From Cruorifilaria tuberocauda (lineage: Eukaryota; Nematoda; Chromadorea; Rhabditida; Onchocercidae), in the NCBI GenBank assembly GCA_013365365.1, contig JABVXU010000114.1, forward strand, positions 1 to 64,000: a stretch of 64,000 nt of DNA. Direction: 5' to 3'. The notes beneath the pieces were generated by a model. The model worked only from the letters and a program-made list of their open reading frames with translations. It was not told where the DNA came from and did no database searches. The position numbers were made by a program, and so were the translations under genes. Positions 51,104 through 62,502 of this stretch are shown here, piece by piece. Every line of letters begins with the position of its first letter. Within the stretch, counting starts at the first letter, position 1.

Positions 51104-51135
51104 TAATCAATCAATCAATCAATAATCAATCAACC
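51104..51135. repeat. AATC tetranucleotide microsatellite
   Basis: Five to six units of AATC with one interruption. Confidence 0.9.
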
Positions 51136-52547
51136 AGCTAAAAAACAGTTCTTTTTTATTAATCAAAATCTTTTTTCTTGCCTAATTTATTCCAAATTAA
51201 CCGTATTTGACCGTAAGCTACTGTATTGACTAATTCATAAAATTTCAAATCATTCGCTGAAACACCAGGAACATTGTTTATTTGTTCAAAATCATAGTTA
51301 TGTAATTGACTAGGCAATTTTTTTCTCCCTTTTTTTTGGTGAATACTTTTGGTAACATTACCATTTTATCGTTATTACTGTACTCGATTTTCCAGTTCTT
51401 ACTGTATTCGATTTCCGCAATGTTCTGAAATTCCAACAGACTCCGCCATCTACTCAATAATTTCATACCTGTCTAATATTCAGCTTCTTCCGGTTGTTGT
51501 TAGTGATAGATAATGGAGAATTCAATTTATACTTTACTACTTTATCCTAGCCTGTATATCATAACCATTAATTGAGCCTTATCTCCTTCCTTTAATTCTC
51601 TAGGCACTTTTTATTGTATGGAATTTCGCATGCATGAAAAAAACTATGCTTTTATCAATTTCTAAGATAAGCAATCCGTTCAGTATAAAACATTGGGTAA
51701 GTTTCGTACGTTTTAATAAATTTATGAAAGATTAAAAAAGGAAAAATTTTCTGGAAAACTCAAAAAGTATCGTACCAGAATATTACTGTATGTTCAATAT
51801 AAGGAGCTTTCTTCATATGTGTTTTGGAATAGTTAGGTGTTTGTGCTGTTGCAACTTGTGAAAGTAAGTTTTACTTGCATTTTAAATCGCTCATTGCAAG
51901 ATTCATGATGGAAATTGAAAACGTTATCCGTACCGTACGCGTAAAATAGAAAAAATTATTTGAAGTACTGTCCGGACAACATTTCAAGATGAATGTCAAT
52001 CTTTACTCATATTGGGTTGTTGCTGTATAAAGTAATTGCATATAAAGTAACTGCATGATTTCCTCCGTCAGTAAATTTTTTCGAATAATTTTTACATAGT
52101 TTAACTGCCATCAGATTAGTTCCATGTTTTTCTGTGATAAGTTAATTTCTTGCAAAGTTATCACTGCATTTGATCGATCACAGATCCTAATATACATATT
52201 TAACAGTAGCAAAACATTATTTTGTATAGTACACATATTTCTACCTGTTTCAAATGTTGATTATGTCTTACTAATATTTCGTTTCTTATCACATTACAAC
52301 TATCATGGAAGTTAGTCATCGTTCAAAGTAAACATGCTAAAATGTAGTCTCAGCAAAACATTTGTGCAATGTTTATCAAAAATTGAGTGCTCTTCTCTTT
52401 TGTCTATCAAGGTCAAAGGTGAAAAACTCTATAAAGATCTAAGGTAAAAAATCCGAGATGATAATATAAACAACTCCTAACGTGTTACTCGAAACATAAT
52501 TGAAAAAACTGGATAGTTATTATTTCGTTCTTATTCACAATATGTTA

Positions 52548-52860
52548 TAGAAAATTATATGATGATAAGAAAATTATCACTAATGATGATAAAAAATTAT
52601 ATGATGATGAGAAAATTATCATGATAGAACATTATGATGATAGAAAATTATGATGATAGAAAATTATCATGATAGAAAATTATCATGATAGGAAATTATC
52701 ATGATAGAAAATTATCATGATAGAACATTATGATGATAGAAAATTACGATGATAGAAAATTATCATGATAGAACATTATGATGATAGAAAATTACGATGA
52801 TAGAAAATTATGATGATAAGAAAATTATCACCAGTGATGATAGGAAATTATTACTAAGCA
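52548..52860. repeat. Degenerate tandem array of a 16-21 bp GATAGAAAATTATCAT unit
   Basis: About 16 variants of ATGATAGAAAATTATC run head to tail for 310 bp, with alternation of ATCATGATAG and ATGATGATAG forms. Parts of each unit are self-complementary (ATCATGAT, AATT), so the array can fold or act as a hairpin-rich satellite. Confidence 0.9.
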
Positions 52861-52999
52861 TTGAACAGTTATGAAATAGATGAAATATGAGATTCTGTTC
52901 CGATCTCATTCACAATTCCACATTTCCATCATAATTTTTAGCATTCAAATGGAACTATTGAACAGAATACAAATAGTATAAGCACATTTAAACAATTAC

Positions 53000-53290
53000 A
53001 GTTTTTACAATAGTTTATAATCCTACGAATGAAATTATTTGCTTAATAATGCTTATATCTGTACCACAGGTCTCTCCTACTATCGGCTTAATTAAGGAAC
53101 TCACTGTAGAATACAGGAATCTTTAGTAGATTTCCGCCGATTTGTATTGATAGATCGCCACCATTTGATACATGAAATAATCTAAATTGATTGATTTTAT
53201 GATCAATGCGATCTGATATGATCATTTTTGTTGGAAAATTTTTTAACAAAACGATCAACGAAATTGTACAAATATCACTGTAGAATCATC
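53000..53290. repeat. Diverged copy of the block at about 49560-49870
   Basis: The order of short similar words is shared with 49560-49870: TTTTACAGTAA..TTATAATC, a TTAATA..ATATCTGT segment, then TCTCTxCTACTATCGxxxTAAxTAAGxAxCTxACTGTAGAATA, later GATCAACGAAxTxGTAC against ATCAGCGAAGTGAATTG. The similarity is weak at the edges but the central segment is clear. Confidence 0.5.
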
Positions 53291-53449
53291 TTTCAACATT
53301 TCTTATAATTTAGTTTTTCTTAACTTCAGAAGTAGTTTAATGAAATTCAAGGAATAATCCAAGAAAGATTGCCAATTCCGCTATTTCATGTTGTTTTAAA
53401 ACAAAACAAAAATTGATAAACCATTAAAAGTTTAGTGATAAAGTTTAAA

Positions 53450-53980
53450 TCTTATTAGCTAATTAAATGGAAAAATTAATTAATATTTAACTTCTAAACT
53501 TTTACTTACTTACTGTTTGTTATTTGTGCGATGGATTATTGCAACGCAGTATTGCGTCGAGAGCAATATTTACCGAAAAATGGTAATACTTGAAATGATC
53601 GATCTAAAATTGAATATATCTTCGGAAAATGGTAATACCTGAACCGGAAAACTTGAAATTAGTAAAAATTTAAATGTTTTGTATTTTGATTTTTGTTAGA
53701 AAATACGACCGCAATATCGATTCTTTTAGAAGTAATACAAAAAAAAAACGGATAAACAACGAAAAAACAATACCGGTTTTTCCTTACAGGTAAGCCGTTA
53801 TCTTATTAGCTGAAACGGAAAAATTAGCTTTTATACTTTTACTTACTTGCTATTATTGGTACAATGGATAATTGTAACACAGTGGCTGCAAAATAATACC
53901 GTATTCGATAGCAATATTTACCGGAAAATGGTAATACTTGAATCGGAAAACTTGAAATTCTGAAATTGAATATTTATTTT
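53450..53980. repeat. Tandem duplication with unit about 350 bp
   Basis: Similar segments at about 53450-53665 and 53800-53962 share TTACTTACTTxCTxTT, GCAATATTTACCG, GAAAATGGTAATACTTGAA and CGGAAAACTTGAAATT. Additional partial copies occur near 53625-53660. No coding content is visible. Confidence 0.7.
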
Positions 53981-56900
53981 CTCTTCAAAATACATAAGTG
54001 GAAAAATGACACTGTGACAATTCCTGCACTGAGAGGAGAGACACTCATTTTAATACAAGCAATGAAAATCATAAGCGATCAATGATTATAATTCTCTCTG
54101 TACGGTATGGGAAAAATTACGGATCGATTCTCACCTGATCCTCTTAACCGGAAGCAAATTAAATGATTCAGTATAACTGAAACATTTATTTTGCAGTTAT
54201 GTAAAATGAGAAAAATTATCGCTTATATAATAATGGCAAAAAAATTACATTGCTGTCACGTCACTCATACGATCTTTGATGACAGTATACAATTTGAATA
54301 GTGATGGAAAATGATACGATAATCCTGATACGGTAAAATGATATGATAATAACATGGTAATCCCCGAACAACTATCTTTAATAAATGGATACGGTTGAAG
54401 TGACGTAAATCTGACAGCAAACCAAACATTAATATTTTTATCAGTGAAAATCATTGTTCTTTTATAAATGAAAATTATCAACAGATAGGTAAGTTTTTCT
54501 ATCGCTAAAAATGAACAAAGTCATGCAATTTATAATTAAATATAATCTAATTGACTTTTTCAAAGATTAAGCTAAGTTTTAAAATTATTAAAAAAATCAA
54601 TGCTTGTTCAGGATGGTATAAACTTTTGAATTTGAATTGCTCCTATTGACAGTTGTTTATATGCTCAGATAATCTTTTGATAAAATAGCAATGTACCTGA
54701 AATTTGAAATTACAACAATCAGATCTTTTTCTCGATGAATAATTTTCAACTAATTAATAGGTTATGTTTGCTCTTTAGGAAATGACAAATTTTCTAGGAG
54801 AATGAAATTTTCCTTGAAAGATGAAAACAAATATCAGGAAATGTTTGCTACAAGTTTTAAATTTTTGAATTGATATAATTGAAGGGATATACCTGAAATT
54901 AATTAGCTTTCGTAGATGAAGCAGTATTACTGAGGTATACAATTTGAATTTCAAAATTGAGATCTATAATTTAAATTTCAATTTCAGTTTCCATTATTAG
55001 CCAAATACTAAATTAGAGACATCAAGCAATTTTCATCTTTAATCTAATTCCATTGAATTGGTGGCAATGTCTCCACTCATCAATCTATTCGTAAAACTGC
55101 GCCATATACGAATTGCCTTCGCTTTCATTAGCTTTTTGATATAATAGGTAGGTTAGTATTGAGCAAAGGTCATAAGTAAGACTAATTGAAACACGATACA
55201 ATCGTAGAACAATGATAAGTAATCATCCTAAATATGCAATAGAAGGAAGCGATGATAAATTAACGATCATTTATACCTTTACTGATTACAAAAAAAGTTA
55301 TTGAATAATTAATCATTTGAGATAATTTAATATTTAAACGATTTTAAACCATTTGAGATATATCTTAACATTTCAAAGTTTTTCTTCTTTTAACATTTAC
55401 GTGTAAACACTTTCAATGATAAGTGCATTGCGTCATTTTAACGTTTGATTGATGGATTTATAATCTTAAATCTATCATTAACCAATATTTAATCGTGATA
55501 ATCATGAAAATCATATTATCAATTAACGATATGATTTTGCAAAAAGAAAATTTAAGGTATTAACTTTTCATTTTATAATTATTTTTGGTTTGTCGGTTTT
55601 TTTCTTGTTTAAAATTTACGTGAAAAACGTCTTCTGCGCTATCGTTTTGACTTTGATTGACGGAATTCTTCTATTCATTTCCTTCTTTGAATAATTTATA
55701 TTATTGTGAAAATTTTATGATTTGTAAGAGTTCGGCTTAAATTTTGATGAAAGTGTTATAAAAGTTTTTTTTGGAGTTGGGCACAGATACAAATTTCCTG
55801 AGGGTTTATTCTCAAAAATTAAAGGTTAAGGGTTAACTTTATCGATCGTACAAATCGAATAGAATCTTGTGATCGTAACAGATAGAGTACTCTCAAAATG
55901 AAAAGAAGACGGATATTTCCTGTTTCAATTCGTTTCATAATCCGTTAAATATCAAATAACTTATGACCTTTGTTCAATCTACGATATCAAAACGTTAATC
56001 AAAGCAGTTTCCAAGGGAATTTTTTCGCTTTACTAGAGAAGGTCAAAAGGACTAAAACTGTTTACAATCTCTTTTGACCTAAGTCTCATAATTCAAAGCA
56101 ATTTCATTGCTTAAATGATCGCTAGAAAAATCCTAATCATTCAAAGTTCAAAGGGTGAAGCAACTGAAATGATCGTTTGTAGATTCATTGAAGTAATTCA
56201 TTGCAACAAAAGTTAAACAAGCTTTAGAAAGTTTTTTATATATATACACCTATCAGAAAAAAAAAACAAAAACAATTCTTAATTGTGCACAAAATTCAAG
56301 AAAAAAAGTTACTAATTATGGACCAAATTAGAAAAGTATGAAAGAAGACAAATTATCAGATGTTTATCACTTACTTCGTTGCAAAATTTCTTAGATAAAT
56401 TATTTGGACAATTTGACATTTAATATTTTTGATGAGGATTTTAATTTCACTTCCTCACTGCTGATTTGTCTTTGATAAAGTTCATATTCATTTGATTCGA
56501 ATTACACAGTGAGCACAATTTTCTATATAAATACGAAAATTTCAAACTTACAAATATTTGGAAGAAAAATTAATTTAAAGGAATGTAAAGAATTCAATTT
56601 CAACTCTGAAAAAAATATAATTTATGTAAGAATTTAATCAATACAAATTCAAGCAGATGTATAATAGAACAAAGAATTAAGTGTTCAAAAAACATGAACA
56701 TGAAAATTGACAATCTAAAAATAAAAACTTTTAACAACATGAAAATAATAAATCTTGGATACGGAAGACAATAGCAAAAAAAGTGATTTGGAGGAAAATA
56801 ACAAAGTGAATAAAAATATCACAATATCAACGCATTCAGTGGATAGTATTACCATAATTAAATTACTAAACACAACCAATTAACAAATTTGGAAATAAAA

Positions 56901-57822
56901 ATAACAAAAAAATACCATCGCTATTATAAGAATATATTTCATTCGAAGAATTCACTTAGCAATCATCCTAAAATACTAAAATAATAAGTTACTAACTTTT
57001 CAAAGTTAGACGGTTGACAAAATAAAATTACGATAGAAAAGTAATCCATTTTCCTATTCTTATTTATTTCTTCAATTAAAAGCTAAAAGCGAAGTGCAAA
57101 CTTTTTGTGGCACAAATATTGCCAAATCAACCTTTCACAATAAGAATAATTGCAGTGTTAAATGATTCATACTATATGAGATGCTTTAAAAGCTCGGATT
57201 ATCAATGATTACTAATTTATGGAACAGTGATCTAAAACACTATGATGCATAAATCACCAGAACCATCCAAGCTGATGTTCGTTTACTGAAAGAAAAATTG
57301 ATCTATTAATTAATTCTTACTCGGATTATCAATGATTACTAATTTCTTGCTTATACTTCGCTATAAGCATATTTGTTCCTGCAATCAAAACATACAGAAC
57401 AACTAACAAATCATTCTTACGTAGCAAAATACAAGAAAAATAAGCAACTGACAGATTTTCTTTTTACAATGGTAGCTAAATGAGAAGTTTCATTCAAATT
57501 TTAAGCTAATTTTTGATAGATATGAAAAATGAGGACTTTTCTCAAATATTTTCATTCTTGAAGACTTATTTTAAAATAAAATTTAGATAAAATAGAAATA
57601 ATTTTCAGTTATTACATTAGCAACATGATTTTATAACCTATTTTAACATTACTACTTACCAGAATTATAAAAAGGTAAAGCTACAAGCAGATGAATAATA
57701 ATGGAATATGATAAATGAATCAGAAATCATTTTTGCGTTGTTGAGCAAAATCAAACGAACATATTTCAAAAATTCGGTAATTCACCGAGTGATATATCGT
57801 ACTACTGCTGCCCCTATTTACA

Positions 57823-60800
57823 TTAATTCTGTATTCTATATCCTTCTAATCTCCATTTCTGAGTCATATCAATATTTAAACACATGCTTAATTGTAATTT
57901 TGATTGATCCGCTTCCAAACATAGACCTGTTTCCCGGTGTTTCAGCATAAATGTCTGAAATTGTATCTTTTCAACAATTTCAATATTAAGATATCTCAAA
58001 GTAAATGATACAGTTTGATTAAAACAGTTTTATTTATAATTTTTGGCTTATCATATATGAATTTTTTTCTACAAAAGTTACAATTCAATGCTATAGAAAT
58101 TTACTTAGAACTTACTTTTTTCTCATAGTCAAAGACCATTTTCGATAGTGATACCGGACCAGTACATTTCTCCATGGTAACACCTTTTACTGTAAATGCT
58201 AAGCAAAGCTCATCCGAGCGAATTTCATTTTTTCCAGTGTAAGTCCATAACTAGAACAAAAATATAACTCAGTTAATACACAATTTTTCCAGCTTTATAG
58301 CTTAATACAACTTTATAATACTCGCATAAACTGTAAAAGTAAAACCACTACTTCTTTAATATTTGTATTCTTATGCAACAATCAAGTTGACATTAATCAT
58401 TTAAAAAATGATAGCTTACAATCAGTACCTCATAAACATGTCCTGTGAATTAAATCCTAGCTAAAGAAATTAATAGAAATTTAGTTGCTGTTGAAGTTCA
58501 TGTAACCTTAACATTTAAACATGATTGTTATGAAATGAGCAACTATAAATTAGATATAATCAATTAGACTTAATTATTTATCTTTCAAATGGAATTTTAC
58601 AAACCTGATTACCACCTTTACCGTGGCATGGAAGCATTGCAGGCGAATCACCAGCTTGCCGACCAACTGTATCCAAACATTCCATTACTCCCATATTTTG
58701 CATCTTTAATAACATTTTGATAATTATTATGTTATTTTCAACAAGAATAATTTAATATCTGTGCGAGAAATAGCAATATACAAACAACATTTATGGAATA
58801 ATATATGTGTAAGGACAGTTTTATTTTATTTCTAAATAAAAACATTATTTAAGTCAATAATTCTGGAAGATAAAAGTATTGGGAAATTGAAGAAATATGC
58901 AGAATTCGACAGAATGATGGTCTTCAAGTAATAATTAGAAGAATTTGTTAAAGTAAAAAAAAACACCTGTCCCAACTAAGTAAAAAAAAAGTAAAAAAAA
59001 ACACCTGTCCCAAACTAAGAAAATCGATTGGTATAGGTGATTCTGGATAAATCGTTTCCAAATACCATCGAAAATTTTTACATTGCAAATTTTCGCGTAA
59101 AATTTTTCTTTCTGTTAAATCGCCAACATCGACATTTCTGGCAGCTAAAACTGATAAATGATAAACTGACAAAAGCCAAAAATATCTGAAAAATAACTTT
59201 CTTACAGCGTAATTAGTTCCGATATAAACAAAGTAAACATTTTAACTCTTTAATCATTTAATTTGAATAATCACTTAGGCCTCGCTCCAAAAAGATATGT
59301 GAACGAAGAAAATTAAAACGAAACTTTATGATCTATTTTAGCCTAAAATTTGAATTCAAGTGATAAGGTTCAAAGCTAACAATATCTGGATCATTCATAG
59401 TGAAGTGCCAAATTGAAATTTTAATAACTTTTAATAAAATCCAATGATTGGTTATGACATACCAGGCACCATATTATAAAATATATCTTTATATCCATCC
59501 ATCCAAACCTCAGCAGTACGTGCAGCATTATGATGTATAACATTCGCTGTACCACCGGGAAATGAATACGGAGTATGTTTACGGAATACATGGCCAACTC
59601 GGGAACACGGATGAATCTCCAAACTACCACCACACATCCATACCTGAAAAAATACATACGGAAGAACTTTAACTTCACTCTTTATGCCGTATCTGAGTTT
59701 TATAAGTAATTTATGTAAGCTATTATCATATAATTTTTAATACTATTAAATTACATGGAAAAATCAATTAATCGATACTTATTATCTCTTACTTAGTTTC
59801 TATTTTTTTAATTCCTTATTTTTCGAAGGTATTTTAAAATGATAAAAATTGGTTTTGCTAAATACTTAAAAAATAGTTAAAATATTAAAGAAATTCAAAA
59901 TTCACTCAAATGTAACAATTACCCTAAATGAAATTTCTAGATTTTCACCACCCCAAACTTCCATTCCTTCATCATAGGAGCCAATATCATAGAAAAATTG
60001 CCTATCGATAGCAAACAAACCACCAGCAATTGTCGGAGTTCTAAATAAATTTAAAGCATGCTCCATTTAGATTATTTAGAATTACAACAATCTCTGTAGC
60101 AAATATTTAAATTGAAAATAAAAAATGAAAAATAAATGGAAAGATTACTGAAGTGGAACCGAACGGTCATGATTCCGCCGTTCCATTTCTCGCATTGGTA
60201 CCTATAAAATATGTGCGTGATAGAAAAATCGAAAATCTTTTGAAATCTTTAAAATTTTATTCTTCATCAAATTATTCCATCAGTTATAAAAAAGAAAACA
60301 AGAAATCAAAAGAAAGAAATGATACTTACAGGATACCATCGAAAGTTTAGATGCCAATTGAAACCACCCCAAGTAACATCAGAAGCAGTTATGTATTCAA
60401 AATTTTCATCCGAAATTACATCGATAATTGGTGCTACAACACGTTTTCGATCAGTTGATACACGATCCAGCAAAGGCTCTAACCATCCTTCCGTTACTTC
60501 AACATGAGCATCCAAAAATAATAGAACCTAAAACTTGAAAAAATAATGTTATAGATTCAATTAAAGCTATCATAATCCTCATATTTATTACCAGAATAAT
60601 GCTAACTCTTTATTTATAACATACAATTAAAGGATTATAATGTAAAATAGCAAAAAATTCTGCAGATAATAAAAAAATTATAATGAAAACTTTTAGTCTT
60701 GGTAAAATTTCCGTAAAATTATTAAATAGGCATCGGTTTTTGAAATTTCATAGAAAAAGAATTATTTCCCTTGAAAACATCTAAAATTCATAAGTACCTT

Positions 60801-62502
60801 TCCTGCTGCCACCTTTGCACCATGTAAACGCGCTCGGATAAGGCCTGAACGTTCAGGCAGATGGATGAGATGGAAAGGAATTGAAAATCTTTTGATATAT
60901 AAGTCAAGAGGTCTCCGCAAATATGCTGAAATTTGAAAAAAACAATTTATGAAAATCAGAATAAGTTTAAACTGTAAAAAATAAACGAAGTCTGTCACAG
61001 TAATGAGACCATATTATCATTTGTTTTTGGTTTATAACGCATGATCATTTCATCCACTCATCCGCTGATTTAATTTATCATTTGACTACTAACAGAATGA
61101 ATGACTAAAAACAACTAACTCCGGTTTGATAGATCATCGATGAGAATAACTTCTTTGATTAGATGAAGCGGACTTCGATTTATAACAGAGTGTATTGTAC
61201 GTAGAAGTGTACTCCATGCTTCATTGTGAAAAACAATTATTATGGATACCATAGGTAAATTGGTTATATCGTATTTCCGGGCAGCTTCACGACACCTAAA
61301 TATTTGTAGATTCGAGACATCATTAATTACAAATTATCAAAAAAAATCAATTATTTTGTAACAAAGACAAGAACCACACAAACAAATCGTTTCTCAATAG
61401 AATAAAATTATTAATTAGCAATAAAAAATTTCTCAAATAAATTTTGATACTGCTAATATGTTTACAACATTAACAGCGTTAATTGCTATCACTACAAAAT
61501 GATATTATATTAATTAATCTAATATAGCAACTAACTTTGATGATCGATAGTCGGGAAGTGCCCTATTGATTGATATCAGATCTGAAGCCATAACATCAAA
61601 CTGATTTTCCTTAAATTTTCGTGTTCGTTCTTCTTGCTGTGATGGATCAATGATTACCGCACTACCCATTTCACCCGGTCCATTTCTTTCGAAAGTTAAA
61701 GCTTAAATAGCAAAAAATTATCTCTGACATACATTTTAGCATAATAATTCACGGTATCAAATATGTTTTTTATTTTTAAAGGAAAAAATTACGCAGAAGA
61801 GAGAGAAAATGATATACAGTTATCTATAAATAATCTTTTAAGATATGGAAAAAATATTTCGTTCAAAATTGTTAACAATTATGCTTATCAAAAAGAACAA
61901 ACTTTTTAGCAACATTTCTAACTCCTCCATAGCTTCCTGATCAACAGGATCATTAGCTTGAACCCTTAATTCATCCTTAGAACGACGATCACCACGCAAT
62001 TTAACTGCAACTCTGAAACAAATATTAAACAAAAGAAGTAAAAAAAGGCAAAAGATATATCATTTTTAACTTTTAAATTGCAGGCTAATTATAATTTAAT
62101 TTTAATTTCGACATTGAATATAAGAAATTTTGAAAATTACAGAAATGATAAGCTTTGAAATTATCAAATTAAGCGGATTGCCTAACAATTTACAGAAAAA
62201 CAGCTTTTCTTTCATATATTATAATCATTCAACTAACAGGTCATTCCTATTGTTTAAAACAATTCGTTAATGATATCCTCTAAGAAGTCCAATACAATTC
62301 TAAATTATTATCAACTAATAATGTCTTAAGGACCAGTAATCTATAAATAATCTGAGAGAAAAAAGAAACAAAGTAAGACATACTTTGAAGTTATTCGTCC
62401 ATTACCGGTATCAAGAAAGTAAAATAATATGATAACATCAATCATCATCCATATTAAGGAAGTTAGCACAATCGCACGACATACATCAACCCGTAATCGC
62501 AT
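57823..62502 (-). CDS. GALNT: Polypeptide N-acetylgalactosaminyltransferase (GALNT, GLY family)
   Basis: Thirteen exons: 62502-62384, 62012-61903, 61701-61536, 61295-61120, 60925-60798, 60527-60330, 60201-60149, 60040-59923, 59643-59463, 59150-59005, 58703-58605, 58250-58116 and 57954-57823. They total 1761 nt (586 residues). A short cytoplasmic N-terminus and a type II membrane anchor (about 9-30) place it in the Golgi. The stem leads into the GPGEMG motif, then the glycosyltransferase-A domain with [17 protein letters not shown], the metal-binding D-A-H at 239-241, and the WGGEN motif at 346-350 in the Gal/GalNAc-T part. A ricin-type lectin domain (about 455-586) contains the CLD and Q.W repeats. 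The enzyme starts mucin-type O-glycans by moving GalNAc from UDP-GalNAc to Ser/Thr. It resembles GALNT1/GLY-3-type members most, but the exact orthologue is uncertain. Confidence 0.95.
58954..59030. repeat. 38-bp tandem duplication spanning the exon 10 splice donor of GALNT
   Basis: The sequence GTAAAAAAAAACACCTGTCCC occurs twice (from 58953 and 58991), separated by AACTAA; the copies differ by one A after CCC. The copy at 59005 contains the real exon end and donor (minus strand CAG|GTGTTT). The other copy carries the same donor 38 nt further into the intron. Confidence 0.85.

Larger units (their letters stand above)
50848..57822. other. Repeat-rich gene desert
   Basis: About 7 kb without any exon I can support on either strand. 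It holds an AATC run (51104-51135), a GATAGAAAATTATCAT repeat array (52548-52860), a diverged copy of the block upstream of the peptide gene (53000-53290), and a tandem duplication (53450-53980). It may be decayed duplicated sequence or regulatory DNA. Confidence 0.5.

Noticed and set aside
56575..56600. Sequence resembling the miR-1 core (GGAATGTAAAGAA)
   Set aside because: The base before the core differs from miR-1, the 3' part does not match, and no complementary arm lies nearby to form a precursor hairpin.
57708..57950. Plus-strand 80-residue hydrophobic open frame
   Set aside because: Antisense to the last exon of the GalNAc-transferase, whose lectin-domain motifs are clear on the minus strand.
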